From: Polyangia bacterium
GTDB lineage: Bacteria > Myxococcota_A > Polyangia > Nannocystales > Nannocystaceae
Assembly: GCA_030431075.1 (NCBI GenBank)
Contig: JAUIJR010000002.1
Coordinates: 1 to 51,617 of the forward strand
DNA length: 51,617 nt
Direction: 5' to 3'
Both the position numbers and the translations under genes were made by a program. The notes under the pieces are model-generated. The model did not search any database. It was not told the origin of the DNA and worked only from the letters and a program-made list of their open reading frames with translations. This document shows, in pieces, positions 1 through 7,986 of this stretch. Position 1 is the stretch's first letter; the number at the start of each line of letters is the position of its first letter.

Positions 1-1
1 G

Positions 2-1039
2 GGTTCCGAGGTCTGCGGGCAGTGTCACTCGGCCTCGCTGTCGACGGACGACGAGGCCTGGTTGCGACGCGGCAGCGGCTACCTCGCCGGCGGAGCGCTC
101 GAAAAGGCCCTGCGCATCGTTCGACATCCGGCACGCGCCGACCAACCCTGGATCGAGGACACCCTCGATGGCGATCCCGACTACTTGGCGGGGCGCTTTT
201 GGGGAGACGGCATGATTCGGATCTCCGGGCGAGAGTTCAACGGCACGCGCGAGTCGCCCTGCTGGCAGGACCCCGACTTCGGCTGCATGAGCTGTCATGA
301 GCTGCACGGCGAGGAGGTCGTCGACCAGCTCAGCGAGGTCGGGCGCGGCGACCAGGCCTGCTTGCAGTGTCACGGGTCGATCGGCGAATCCCTCGCCACG
401 CACACCCGCCACGATCTGGCCGGTGAAGGCAGCCGCTGCGTCAACTGCCACATGCCGCCGACCACCTACGGCTTGCTCAAGGGGATCCGCAGCCACGAGA
501 TCTCGGTCCCCAGCGTCGAAGAGAGCGTCGACTACGGCCGACCGAACGCCTGCAACATCTGCCACCTCGATCGCGATCTGGCCTGGACGGCCGACGCGCT
601 GCGCGAGGGCTGGGGCTTGGTCGCCGAGGCACCGCCCAAGGACGAGACGCCCATCGGCCTGCGTTGGTTGGTCTCCGGGGACGCGGGGCAGCGGGCGCTC
701 GCCGCCTGGTACTTCGGCTGGGGACCGGCGCGCGGGACCGTGGGCGAGGACTGGATGGCGCCTTGGCTGGCGGCGGCCCTCGAGGACGAGTACGCGGCCG
801 TGCGCTGGATCGCCTTGCGTTCCTTGCGATCGATCCAGCCCGACGCGCCGCCGGCGTGGACGCTCGCGGTCCCGGCCGGGGACGCAGCCGCGGCCCGCCC
901 CGGTGCGCGCGCCCTGATCGAGGACTACATGTCCGCCATGGACGGCGGCGAGACGCCCTCGCCCCTGCGTTTCGAAGAAAGTCGTCTGGCCCGCTTGCGA
1001 GCCGAGCGCGACGAGAGGATCGTCGACCTGCGTGAGTGA
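2..1039 (+). CDS. Multiheme cytochrome c family protein, 5' end outside the window
   Basis: The reading frame is open from the first bases, so the true start lies to the left. Five CxxCH heme-attachment motifs are visible in the part present (CGQCH at the left edge, then CMSCH, CLQCH, CVNCH and CNICH). This marks a periplasmic electron-transfer protein matured by the cytochrome c assembly system. The last two hemes sit in a pattern often seen in respiratory multiheme cytochromes of anaerobic reductase or cytochrome c554 type. The final 130 or so residues have no heme motif and look helical and HEAT-like. The stop codon overlaps the GTG start of the next gene by 8 bases, so the two are translationally coupled. 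The electron donor and acceptor cannot be told from this fragment. Confidence 0.8.
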   Translation, partial: GSEVCGQCHSASLSTDDEAWLRRGSGYLAGGALEKALRIVRHPARADQPWIEDTLDGDPDYLAGRFWGDGMIRISGREFNGTRESPCWQDPDFGCMSCHELHGEEVVDQLSEVGRGDQACLQCHGSIGESLATHTRHDLAGEGSRCVNCHMPPTTYGLLKGIRSHEISVPSVEESVDYGRPNACNICHLDRDLAWTADALREGWGLVAEAPPKDETPIGLRWLVSGDAGQRALAAWYFGWGPARGTVGEDWMAPWLAAALEDEYAAVRWIALRSLRSIQPDAPPAWTLAVPAGDAAAARPGARALIEDYMSAMDGGETPSPLRFEESRLARLRAERDERIVDLRE

Positions 1040-1475
1040 GCCGAGCCCAGGGACGCCCGCGAGCTTGCGACGCACCCACCTGCGTTGGGGATGGAGCGCG
1101 TTGGCGACCTTCGTCGCCATGGGGCTCGTGCTCGAGAGCCTGCACGGCTTCAAGGTCGGGGCCTACCTCGACGTCGACCACGAGACCCGCCGGCTCATGT
1201 GGCGTCTCGCCCACGCGCACGGCACCTTGATCGCCTTGGTGCAGCTGGCCTTTGCCTCGAGCCTCGGGGACGAGGCAAAGGTGGGCGGCCGGCCGGGCCG
1301 CGGAGCTTCGCTCGCGCTGCGCGTGGCCCAAGTCGCCTTGCCCCTGGGTTTTTTCTTGGGCGGGCTTTGGCACCACGGGGGAGATCCGGGCCTCGGCATC
1401 TTGCTCGTGCCCGTCGGGGCAGTGGCCCTATTGTGGGGTGTCGCCTCGATCGCGGCCGCGCAGTGGCGCAAGTGA
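1032..1475 (+). CDS. Small integral membrane protein coupled to the cytochrome gene
   Basis: This 147-residue protein has about four hydrophobic segments, near residues 17-40, 55-75, 98-117 and 122-143. Histidines cluster at the ends of the second and third segments (HAHG, LWHHGG), which could bind heme or metal, but this is only a suggestion. The start is a GTG that overlaps the end of the upstream multiheme cytochrome gene, so the protein may be its membrane partner or quinone-side anchor. I do not recognise a named family. The frame, the overlap and the regular spacing of hydrophobic segments support a real gene. Confidence 0.7.
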   Translation: MSEPSPGTPASLRRTHLRWGWSALATFVAMGLVLESLHGFKVGAYLDVDHETRRLMWRLAHAHGTLIALVQLAFASSLGDEAKVGGRPGRGASLALRVAQVALPLGFFLGGLWHHGGDPGLGILLVPVGAVALLWGVASIAAAQWRK

Positions 1476-1496
1476 TCGCAGCCGGCTTTCCTTGTC

Positions 1497-1502
1497 TATG
1501 AT
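1497..1502 (+). promoter_or_regulatory. Candidate -10 element (TATGAT) for a leaderless lipoprotein gene
   Basis: TATGAT ends 7 bases before the ATG at 1510, and no Shine-Dalgarno sequence lies between them. If this is the -10 box, transcription would begin at or next to the start codon. No convincing -35 box is seen 16-18 bases upstream. The same geometry occurs before the paralogous gene at 3292. Confidence 0.35.
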
Positions 1503-1509
1503 GCGGGCG

Positions 1510-2346
1510 ATGTCCGCTCCGCGTCCCCTCCATGGAGTTTTGACTCTCGCTTGCGTCCTCGCCCTCGGCGGATGCAACAAAGAAGGTGAGAGCAGCAATG
1601 CGCCGGCGAGCGCGGCCAAGGCCGAGCCGGCCGACGCGGTCGAGGCCGCCGTCGATGACCTGCTGAAGCGACTGGCCGCCGGCGACTACGCCAAGATGAA
1701 GGAGATCACCGCCGGCGCGCTGAGCGAGGACCTCTCGCCCGCGGCCTACGAGGACCTCTCACAGATCGTCGCCTGGCTCGGTTGGGTCGAAGAAAAACAG
1801 CAGGTGCAAGAGGACGTCCCCCTCGAAGGCGGCGGGACCCGGCGAACCTACGAGATTCAGTTCGAAAAAGAGGAGGTCGTGCTGGAGACCTCGGTGCTCC
1901 CCGACGGCAAGGTGATGGGCTTTCACTTCTCCGGCGACGGCTTTTACCGCGCCGAGCACGGCGTCATCGCCGACCAGTACCAGGTGTTCAAGGTCTACGA
2001 CTTTCACTGGACCGAGCCCGACGGCACCAAGGTCGCCATCGAGACGCCGCGCAAGAGCACGACCGTCAGCTACCACCTGGTGGTGGGGGGCATCGAGGCC
2101 TTCGCCGGCCAACACCACATCAAGGTGTCCAAGAGCCTCAAGGACGACTCCGGGCAAGAGCTGCTCGTCGAGCCGATCGAGTACGACGTGCAGTTCTCGG
2201 AGAACGCCGAGGGCATTCCCCGCGGAGAGATGACCGGTGAACTCGACGTCCCGGGGCCGGGTCGCTACGAGCTGATCATGGTCTTGCGCGACGACATCGC
2301 GGTCATCGAGACCGAATACCGCGTGAACTTCGAAGTCAAACCCTGA
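1510..2346 (+). CDS. Lipoprotein of unknown function, paralogue of the gene at 3292
   Basis: The 278-residue product opens with a lipoprotein signal peptide and a lipobox ending in Cys22 (ALGGC). It is followed by an acidic Ala-rich linker, so it should be anchored in an envelope membrane. The mature part shares order and motifs with the other 278-residue lipoprotein nearby: 'DLSPAAYEDL', 'YEIQFEKE', 'GFHFSGDGFYRAEHG', 'KVYDFHW' and 'NAEGIPRGEM' all have close counterparts there. The C-terminal half reads as an immunoglobulin-like beta domain. The start at 1510 is chosen because of the -10-like box just upstream; in-frame ATGs at 1498 and 1501 are alternatives. I do not recognise a family and assign no function. 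Confidence 0.75.
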   Translation: MSAPRPLHGVLTLACVLALGGCNKEGESSNAPASAAKAEPADAVEAAVDDLLKRLAAGDYAKMKEITAGALSEDLSPAAYEDLSQIVAWLGWVEEKQQVQEDVPLEGGGTRRTYEIQFEKEEVVLETSVLPDGKVMGFHFSGDGFYRAEHGVIADQYQVFKVYDFHWTEPDGTKVAIETPRKSTTVSYHLVVGGIEAFAGQHHIKVSKSLKDDSGQELLVEPIEYDVQFSENAEGIPRGEMTGELDVPGPGRYELIMVLRDDIAVIETEYRVNFEVKP

Positions 2347-2364
2347 GGCCCGCGGGGCTCAGGG
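2341..2364. terminator. Symmetric hairpin holding both convergent stop codons
   Basis: CCCTGAG (2341-2347) pairs perfectly with CTCAGGG (2358-2364), with a GC-rich interior. The TGA of the plus-strand lipoprotein and the TGA of the minus-strand RibD-like gene each lie in one arm. There is no U-tract, so it may be a bidirectional, factor-assisted terminator or an mRNA end protector. Confidence 0.45.
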
Positions 2365-3183
2365 CCTGCGACCATGGCGTGAGAACTGCCAGGGGCCACT
2401 GAGCTCCTCGATCTCCCGAGGGCCCTCCTGCCAGTCGAAGCGCGCGAGTCGCTCGCGCGTGAAGGGGGCTTCGCCGAGTTGCGCGGGGGGCAGGGGGCGC
2501 CCCTCGTAGACGGACAAGGCGAGCTCGTCGACGAGGCCACGCGCGTGGGCGCCCGAAGAGATGCCCGGTCCCGCTTCGATCGACACGAGGCGGCTGCCGA
2601 GCTCCCGATGCAGCCAAGCGAGTACCCCCTCGAGCCCTGGCGTCTCGAAGGGGAGGACGCGAAGTCCCGCGTGGGAGGGCACGCGGCGGGCCGCGGCCTC
2701 GCCGGTGGCGAGGAGCACGGGGGCGTGGGCCCATGCGCCCGCGATGAGGGGATGGCTCGGATCGACGGCGCCGCTGCGGCTCATCACCACGACGCGGGGC
2801 GGCGAGGCGTCACCGCGTCGCGCCCCTCTCCACGCGCGCAAGTCGGGGGCCAGGGGACCGCGCAAACTGAAGTCGAGCTCGGGCTCGTCACGCAGCAGTT
2901 GCCCCCCGATGACGATGACGTCACAGCGCGCGCGGGCGAGCTGCAGCGCAAAAAAATCGTGCGGGCTGCGAGGGCTCCCCGCGCCGATCTTCACCGTGGC
3001 GAGATCCGACCCGCGACGCGCGAGGGCGGTGACGTGGAGGACCCGCGGCCGCGCGGCGCGAGGCTCGTCGGCCGCCGTGGGGCCCAAGAGGCTGCATTGG
3101 GGCCCATAAAGCCGCTCAATCCACGCATCGACGCGCGAGGGGGCGGCGGCGTCGAGCGGGGGACGGGGCATCGGCATCGTCAT
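2359..3183 (-). CDS. RibD C-terminal/dihydrofolate reductase-like protein
   Basis: The 274-residue protein reads like the reductase domain of RibD and related DHFR-fold enzymes. An early 'ATVKIGAG..SPHDFFAL' segment is followed by 'CDVIVIGGQLLRDEPEL', a Rossmann-like middle with 'PPRVVVMSRSG' and 'APVLLATGE', and a late 'LVSIEAGPGISSGAHARGLVDEL', which is the typical glycine-rich cofactor-binding stretch with the 'G..L...L.DEL' signature. Members reduce pyrimidine or pterin-like substrates with NADPH. No deaminase domain is present, and no riboflavin genes flank it, so it is probably a stand-alone reductase of unknown substrate. It lies on the opposite strand between two paralogous lipoprotein genes. 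In-frame ATGs a few codons downstream of 3183 could also be the start. Confidence 0.7.
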   Translation of the reverse strand: MTMPMPRPPLDAAAPSRVDAWIERLYGPQCSLLGPTAADEPRAARPRVLHVTALARRGSDLATVKIGAGSPRSPHDFFALQLARARCDVIVIGGQLLRDEPELDFSLRGPLAPDLRAWRGARRGDASPPRVVVMSRSGAVDPSHPLIAGAWAHAPVLLATGEAAARRVPSHAGLRVLPFETPGLEGVLAWLHRELGSRLVSIEAGPGISSGAHARGLVDELALSVYEGRPLPPAQLGEAPFTRERLARFDWQEGPREIEELSGPWQFSRHGRRP

Positions 3184-3279
3184 CGGCGGCGGGAGCTGCG
3201 TTGATCGGCCCGGAACCGGGCTTCGACGGGGGAGGAGAGCCGGGGCGTAGGCGAGCCCACCGGCCCGGGCCGACGGCGT

Positions 3280-3285
3280 TATAGT
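3280..3285 (+). promoter_or_regulatory. Candidate -10 element (TATAGT) for a leaderless gene
   Basis: TATAGT ends 6 bases before the ATG at 3292, with no Shine-Dalgarno sequence between, so the mRNA would begin near the start codon. It is one of the few AT-rich patches in this GC-rich intergenic stretch (3184-3291). No clear -35 box is seen. Confidence 0.4.
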
Positions 3286-3291
3286 CTGCCC

Positions 3292-4128
3292 ATGTTCCCG
3301 TCTGCTCGCCAGCTTCTCCTCGCGTCCGCGTGCACGGGGCTCCTACTCGGGGCCGGCTGCAAGAAGAACGCGAAGTCCGATACGCAAAACGCCGACGACG
3401 CCTCGACCCACATGATGGATCACGAGGGCGTGCCCTGGGTCTTGGTCGACAAGTTCCAGCACGACGACCGTGGCGGTCTACTCGCCGTGGCGCTCGAAGA
3501 CCTCAACGACGAACTCACCCCGACCGCCTTCGAGGACATCGCCAAGGTCATCAAGTGGCTCGGGCCGCTGCAAGAGGTGCTCGAAGACGAGGTCGACGAG
3601 CAAGCCGCCGGCTCGCGCTACACCTACGAGCTGCACTTCGAAAAGGGCGTGGTCCACCTCTCGGTCACCATGCTCGCCTCGGGCGAGTTGGTGAACTTTC
3701 ACTTCGAAGGCGACGACTTCATCGCCGCTGAGCACGGCGCACTCGACGATCGCTACGCCAAGTTCAAGATCTACGACTTCAAGTGGGTCGACGAGCTCGG
3801 AAATCAAAACCCGAACGGCAACACCCTCAAGGCCGGACGCATCGACTACCGCATCATCGTCGGCGGTCTCGAGGCCGAGCTTGGCGAGCATCACCTGACC
3901 TTCGAGAAGATCGTGACGGATCGCGGGGGGAGCGAGCTGGTCCACGAACCCATCGAGTTCGATCGCAAGTTCGAGACCAACGCCGAGGGGATTCCGCGCG
4001 CGCGCTTGCACATGTTCGTCAATCTTCCCGAGGTCGCGCCGGGGGAGTACGACTTGACCTTGAAGATCTCCGACAACCTCTCGGGCTCCGAGCTCGAGCA
4101 CAAAGAGCACTTCGTCATCGCCAAGTAG
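3292..4128 (+). CDS. Lipoprotein of unknown function, paralogue of the gene at 1510
   Basis: This 278-residue product starts with a signal peptide and a lipobox at Cys23 (GAGC), followed by a polar linker. The body matches the gene at 1510 block by block: 'ELTPTAFEDIAKVIKWLG', 'YTYELHFEKG', 'VNFHFEGDDFIAAEHG', 'KFKIYDFKW' and 'ETNAEGIPRARL'. Both end in a beta-rich domain closing with a 'GEYDLTLKISDN'-type strand. Equal length and conserved order point to duplication, with the reversed RibD-like gene between the copies. The stop is 19 bases before the AAA ATPase gene at 4148, and no hairpin separates them, so the two may be cotranscribed. Function unknown. Confidence 0.78.
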   Translation: MFPSARQLLLASACTGLLLGAGCKKNAKSDTQNADDASTHMMDHEGVPWVLVDKFQHDDRGGLLAVALEDLNDELTPTAFEDIAKVIKWLGPLQEVLEDEVDEQAAGSRYTYELHFEKGVVHLSVTMLASGELVNFHFEGDDFIAAEHGALDDRYAKFKIYDFKWVDELGNQNPNGNTLKAGRIDYRIIVGGLEAELGEHHLTFEKIVTDRGGSELVHEPIEFDRKFETNAEGIPRARLHMFVNLPEVAPGEYDLTLKISDNLSGSELEHKEHFVIAK

Positions 4129-4147
4129 CGCGAGTAGCGGGTCCGAG

Positions 4148-5206
4148 ATGTACCTCGAGCGCCTCCATCTGCAGGGACTCGGCCCTTTCGAGGATGTCGC
4201 GCTCGACTTCCTCGACGCGAAGGGCGATCCGCGCCGCGTGACCGTCGTCCACGGAGATGGCGGCACCGGCAAGTCGACCCTGGTGGCAGCGATCGAGAAC
4301 ACGCGCCCGGGGCACGCGATCAAAGGCGCGCTTTTTCGACAGGCGATGGCGGGGGCACAGGTCGCTGCTGCGTGGCGCGTGCACGAAGAAGATCCCGAGC
4401 GAGCTCATCGCCTGAGTGTGGTGACGCCGGGCGCCTCGCTCGACGGGCTCGACGAAGAGCGCGAGCGCTTGCGTCGGCGCGAGCAGGCCTACTTCGACAA
4501 GCTCGCCCAAGGGAGCGCGGGCTTTTTGGTGATGGAGTTCTCCGAGCACCGCAGCTTTCCCCGGGCGGCGATCGCGTTGCAGGATCCGGGGCGAGCCCTG
4601 CTGCGCCACGAGACCCGCCAGCCGGCCTACAGCGATCGCGGGCGCTTCGAGCTGACGCGAAAGATCAAGCAGGTGCTGGCCTACGCAGAGCTCGCGGGCG
4701 CCTTGTTGGGGGAGGGGAGTTTTGCCGGCGGCGAGGGCATGGATCCGCGTCGCTTGGGGGACGCCCTGCACGCGGGCTTGCATCGCCTCGAGCCGCTGAC
4801 CCGACATCGCTACGCTGGTGTGGATCCCCTGAGCTTCGAGCCCCTCTTCGAGACGCCGGATGGGCGCCTTTGTCACTTCGACGAGATCGCCAAGCAGGTG
4901 CGCCACTTGGTCGCCTTCTTGGTGCTCGGGGCGCACGCCTTGTGGGTGCGGGCCGAGGGCCGGGACCCGCGCGAGGCGCAAGGCGTGATGATCATCGACG
5001 AGATCGAGCTGGGCTTGCAGCCGCGCGTCGCGGCCGGGGTGCTCGAGGCCCTGCGCGATGCGCTCCCCGCTGCCCAGTGGATCGCCACGACGAGCTCACC
5101 CATCGTTGCAGCGAGCGTGCCCGCGGACGCGCTTTTGGCTCTGCGCCGTTTGCCCGATCACGGCCGCGTCGAGCTGTACACCCACGAACTCGCGCGTACC
5201 CACTGA
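4148..5206 (+). CDS. AAA family ATPase of the AAA_15/AAA_21 (RecF/OLD-like) type
   Basis: The 352-residue protein begins with the usual 'LERLHLQGLGPFEDVALDF' strand pair of SMC/RecF-like ATPases. The Walker A motif is GDGGTGKST at residues 36-44, and a late Walker B is MIIDEIE with Asp284-Glu285. A following 'ATTSSPIVAAS' resembles the sensor/H-loop region, with serine-rich residues where some relatives have 'TTHSP'. The middle has charged helices suited to a short coiled-coil insertion. Proteins of this build act in DNA repair or in phage defence, usually with a nuclease partner. No nuclease is encoded next to it, so no role is assigned. It could share a transcript with the lipoprotein gene 19 bases upstream. 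Confidence 0.72.
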   Translation: MYLERLHLQGLGPFEDVALDFLDAKGDPRRVTVVHGDGGTGKSTLVAAIENTRPGHAIKGALFRQAMAGAQVAAAWRVHEEDPERAHRLSVVTPGASLDGLDEERERLRRREQAYFDKLAQGSAGFLVMEFSEHRSFPRAAIALQDPGRALLRHETRQPAYSDRGRFELTRKIKQVLAYAELAGALLGEGSFAGGEGMDPRRLGDALHAGLHRLEPLTRHRYAGVDPLSFEPLFETPDGRLCHFDEIAKQVRHLVAFLVLGAHALWVRAEGRDPREAQGVMIIDEIELGLQPRVAAGVLEALRDALPAAQWIATTSSPIVAASVPADALLALRRLPDHGRVELYTHELARTH

Positions 5207-5272
5207 ACGGTCGCCGAGTAGATCCGGCGAGAAAATGCGTCCGGCGCGGGCTGCGTTGGTGTTACGCCGGGT

Positions 5273-5278
5273 TATGAT
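5273..5278 (+). promoter_or_regulatory. Candidate -10 element (TATGAT) for the ion-homeostasis operon
   Basis: TATGAT ends 12 bases before the ATG at 5291, giving a predicted leader of only a few bases. It resembles the -10-like boxes before 1510 and 3292. No good -35 sequence is visible at normal spacing. Confidence 0.3.
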
Positions 5279-5290
5279 GGCGCACCCCCG

Positions 5291-6640
5291 ATGAGCCCGA
5301 TTCTGTCCTTGGTGACGGTGGTCGTGCTGGCCTTCATTTTGGGCCGCGCACTCGCCCCGTACACGGAACGCGCCTTTGGCAGCTCGCACGTCGAGTTCGT
5401 CTTCGTCGGCGTGTTGATCGGGCCTGCGATCCCGCCGGTGGTCTTCGACGCCGACTTGCTGACGGCCTTTCGGCCCTTCGTCTCGCTCTTGCTGGGGCTG
5501 CTCGCGTTCTCCGTCGGCTTGCGCCTGCGCACGGCCTTGCGCGACTTCGAGACCTTCGCGGCCGGTGTCTTCGCCTCCCTCGGGGTGGTGGTCGCCGTCG
5601 GTGGCGTGACCATCGGGATGGTGCAGTTCTTCGAGCCGGCCCTGCTCGACAGCGCCGAGCCGATCATCGATCTCCCCTTTTGGTACGACGGCGAGAACTT
5701 GTGGTCTCTGTGGATCTCGCCGCAGTCCCTGTGGCTCGGCTTGGTGATGGGGGCGGCGGCGGCGGTCTCGTCGTCGAGCGTGCTCAACTGGGCGCGGGCC
5801 AAGGGCTACGGCGGTGAGCGCACCTTGCAGTGGGTCGACGGCCTCGCCTCGGCCAGCCACGTCACGGCCATCGTCGTCTTTGGCGTGGCCTTGGCCGGCA
5901 CCCAGGCCAACGCCACGGCCAGCGCGCTGGGGCTCACGGTCACCGAGTGGGCGGTCATCGCCGCCGGGGCCGGCGTCGCGTGTGGTGTGCTCTTCGGTGT
6001 CTTCATCGGCGACGAGGCGGAGGACAACCGCGTGCAGCTCGCCACCGTGGGCGCGGTCATCTTCGCTTCGGGCGTGGGCGAGGCGCTCGGCGTCTCGCCT
6101 TTGTTCGTGAACCTGGCCGCGGGCATGGTGATCGGCTTGACCTCGAGTCACGCGGATCGGGTGCGGCACGCGGTCGAGAACCTGCGAGATCCCATCGTCA
6201 TCTTGCTGATGTTGTTCGCCGGGACCATGTGGTCCTTGCCGGCGGCCTGGGTGTGGTTTTTGGTGGTGGCCTACTTCTTGGTGCGCGTCGTGGCGCGCAA
6301 GGTCTTCACGCGCATCGCCGTCGACGCCTTCAGTCCGGCCGACATGCCGCGTGCGCGTGTCGGCGAGGGCCTGCTCTCCCAGGGCGTGCTGGGCGCGGCC
6401 ATCGTCATCGGCTTCGCGCAGCAGTCGCCCGAGTTCGGCGCCCTGGCCACGACGACCGTCTTGGTCGGCATGCTCGGTGCGCAGCTCGTCGCGCCCGGGG
6501 CCTTGCGCCGCTACCTCGTGGACGCGGGCGGCGACGCGGAAGCGGCGAGCGAGCACGAAGACGACACGCAGGAAGAGGACGCGCACGAAGCCGATCCGGC
6601 CGCGAGCCCCGAGGGCGAGACGAGGAGTGAAGAAGAATGA
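5291..6640 (+). CDS. Divergent CPA-type cation/proton antiporter family membrane protein
   Basis: This 449-residue protein has about eleven or twelve hydrophobic segments and the layout of the Na+/H+ exchanger (CPA) superfamily. An N-terminal 'VEFVFVGVLIGP' segment is followed by 'RPFVSLLLGLLAFSVGLRLR', equivalent to the start of Kef/NhaP-like proteins. The usual 'TDP/TSP' and 'xD' transport motifs are not obvious. In their place stands 'WVDGLASASHVTAIVVFG', with one Asp and one His in a membrane setting. The last 40 residues are a strongly acidic tail (EHEDDTQEEDAHEAD), probably cytosolic. The stop overlaps the trkA start by 4 bases (ATGA), so it is coupled to potassium uptake genes. It could be a regulatory or transport subunit whose ion is unknown. 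Confidence 0.65.
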   Translation: MSPILSLVTVVVLAFILGRALAPYTERAFGSSHVEFVFVGVLIGPAIPPVVFDADLLTAFRPFVSLLLGLLAFSVGLRLRTALRDFETFAAGVFASLGVVVAVGGVTIGMVQFFEPALLDSAEPIIDLPFWYDGENLWSLWISPQSLWLGLVMGAAAAVSSSSVLNWARAKGYGGERTLQWVDGLASASHVTAIVVFGVALAGTQANATASALGLTVTEWAVIAAGAGVACGVLFGVFIGDEAEDNRVQLATVGAVIFASGVGEALGVSPLFVNLAAGMVIGLTSSHADRVRHAVENLRDPIVILLMLFAGTMWSLPAAWVWFLVVAYFLVRVVARKVFTRIAVDAFSPADMPRARVGEGLLSQGVLGAAIVIGFAQQSPEFGALATTTVLVGMLGAQLVAPGALRRYLVDAGGDAEAASEHEDDTQEEDAHEADPAASPEGETRSEEE

Positions 6641-7986
6641 GGACGCTGATCGCAGGGGCCGGGGACGTGGGCCGCTTCATCGCGGAGCGACTTTCGCAGC
6701 GCGGTGAGGTCATCATCTTGGACAACGACGAGCACGCGCTCGCCCGGGCCGAAGAGCAGCTCGACGCGCTGACCTTGCTCGGCGACGCCACCCACCGGGC
6801 CGTGTTGCGCCGCGCCGAGGTCCACCGCGCGGATGTCTTCGTGGCCGTGACGCGAGACGACGCGACGAACCTGGCCGCGGCGGCCTTGGCCGAGTCGCTC
6901 GGGGCCGATCGCACCATCGCGCGCGTCGACGACCCCGGCTTTTACGACGTGGAGTCCGGCATCGAGCGCAAGGTGCTGGGGGCCGACGCCCTGGTCTGCG
7001 CGAGTCGCCTTTTGGGGGCCGAGCTCTTGCGCCGCATCATCGAGACCGAGGCCCGCTTCGTGGCCAGCTTCGCCGGCGGCGAGGTGCAAGTCGCGGGGGT
7101 CGAGGTCCACGATCGCAGCCCGCTGATCGGGCAGCCGGCCGCGAGCTTGCGCGACAAAGAGGGCGGCATGGCCTTTGGCGTCATCCGCAACGGCGTGCTC
7201 GAGGCCGTCGCCGAGATCCACGCCGTCGAAGTCGGCGACATCTTGCTGAGCGCGGGCGAGACCAAGCGCGTCGGCCGGGCCACCTGGCAGATCAACGGGC
7301 TCAAGCCGGGGCGCATCGTCGTCGTGGGCGGCGGTCAAAACGGGCGACAGCTCGCGGCGGATCTGGCCGAGCTCGAGTTCGACGTGCGCTTGGTGGACAC
7401 CGAGCGCAGCGTCTGCGAGCGCCTCGCGCGGGACCTGCCGCGCGTCTCCATCTTGCATGGTGACGGCACCCAGCTCTCCTTTTTGCAATCGGAGCGCATC
7501 GAGGCGGCCCAAGCCTTCGTCTCGGTGACGCGCAACGACGAGATCAACTTGATGGCCTCGCTCATGGCGCGGCAGCTCGGCGTGCCGGCGGCCTTCGCCT
7601 TGGCCCACCGCTCGGGCTACGCGGGGGTCTACGACGAGCTCGGCATCAGCGGGACGACCTCCTCGCACGAGGTGCTCGGTCGCGCGGTCGACTGGCTCTT
7701 GCCTGGCCGTCGCATCGTCGCGCGGCACCGCGTGCCCGGGACCAACTACGAAGCGGCGGAGTTCCGCCTCACCGGCTTGATCGGAGAGCGCGCGAGCTTG
7801 CGTGCGCGCGACCTCCCCGTCTCCGTCGACTCGCACCGCCTCGGGATCGTGCGCGGTGGCGACTTGGTGCGCGACGGGGCCGAGACCTTCCGTCGCGGTG
7901 ACCACGTCCTCATCGTGGGGCCCTCGGAGAGCTTGGGCCGCTTCGAGACCGCTTTGGACCGACTCGCAAGGGAGCGCCGGGGATGA
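6637..7986 (+). CDS. trkA: TrkA, NAD-binding regulatory subunit of the Trk potassium uptake system
   Basis: The 449-residue protein has the classic duplicated RCK layout. The first Rossmann fold begins with GAGDVG at residues 7-12, followed by a TrkA-C domain around residues 140-215. A second fold follows with VVGGGQNG near residue 230, then a second TrkA-C domain to the end. The phrase 'VTRDDATNLAAAALAESLGADRTIARV' is typical of TrkA. The protein sits on the cytoplasmic face of TrkH as a tetramer and gates it in response to NAD(H), ATP or ADP. Four-base overlaps join it to the antiporter gene upstream and trkH downstream, so it is in the middle of an operon. Length is close to that of E. coli TrkA (458 residues). 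Confidence 0.93.
   Translation: MRTLIAGAGDVGRFIAERLSQRGEVIILDNDEHALARAEEQLDALTLLGDATHRAVLRRAEVHRADVFVAVTRDDATNLAAAALAESLGADRTIARVDDPGFYDVESGIERKVLGADALVCASRLLGAELLRRIIETEARFVASFAGGEVQVAGVEVHDRSPLIGQPAASLRDKEGGMAFGVIRNGVLEAVAEIHAVEVGDILLSAGETKRVGRATWQINGLKPGRIVVVGGGQNGRQLAADLAELEFDVRLVDTERSVCERLARDLPRVSILHGDGTQLSFLQSERIEAAQAFVSVTRNDEINLMASLMARQLGVPAAFALAHRSGYAGVYDELGISGTTSSHEVLGRAVDWLLPGRRIVARHRVPGTNYEAAEFRLTGLIGERASLRARDLPVSVDSHRLGIVRGGDLVRDGAETFRRGDHVLIVGPSESLGRFETALDRLARERRG

Noticed and set aside
477-1376. Long minus-strand frame opposite the cytochrome and membrane protein genes
   Set aside because: Its product is Arg/Pro-rich low-complexity sequence typical of an antisense frame in GC-rich DNA, and the plus-strand genes have clear heme and membrane features.
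4148-5206. AAA ATPase considered as part of a phage-defence system
   Set aside because: No nuclease, toxin or reverse transcriptase is encoded beside it, and the neighbours are lipoprotein and ion transport genes.
5096-6586. Long minus-strand frame opposite the first antiporter gene
   Set aside because: The product is His/Gly/Asp/Arg-rich without domains and mirrors the plus-strand coding pattern, so it is a shadow frame.
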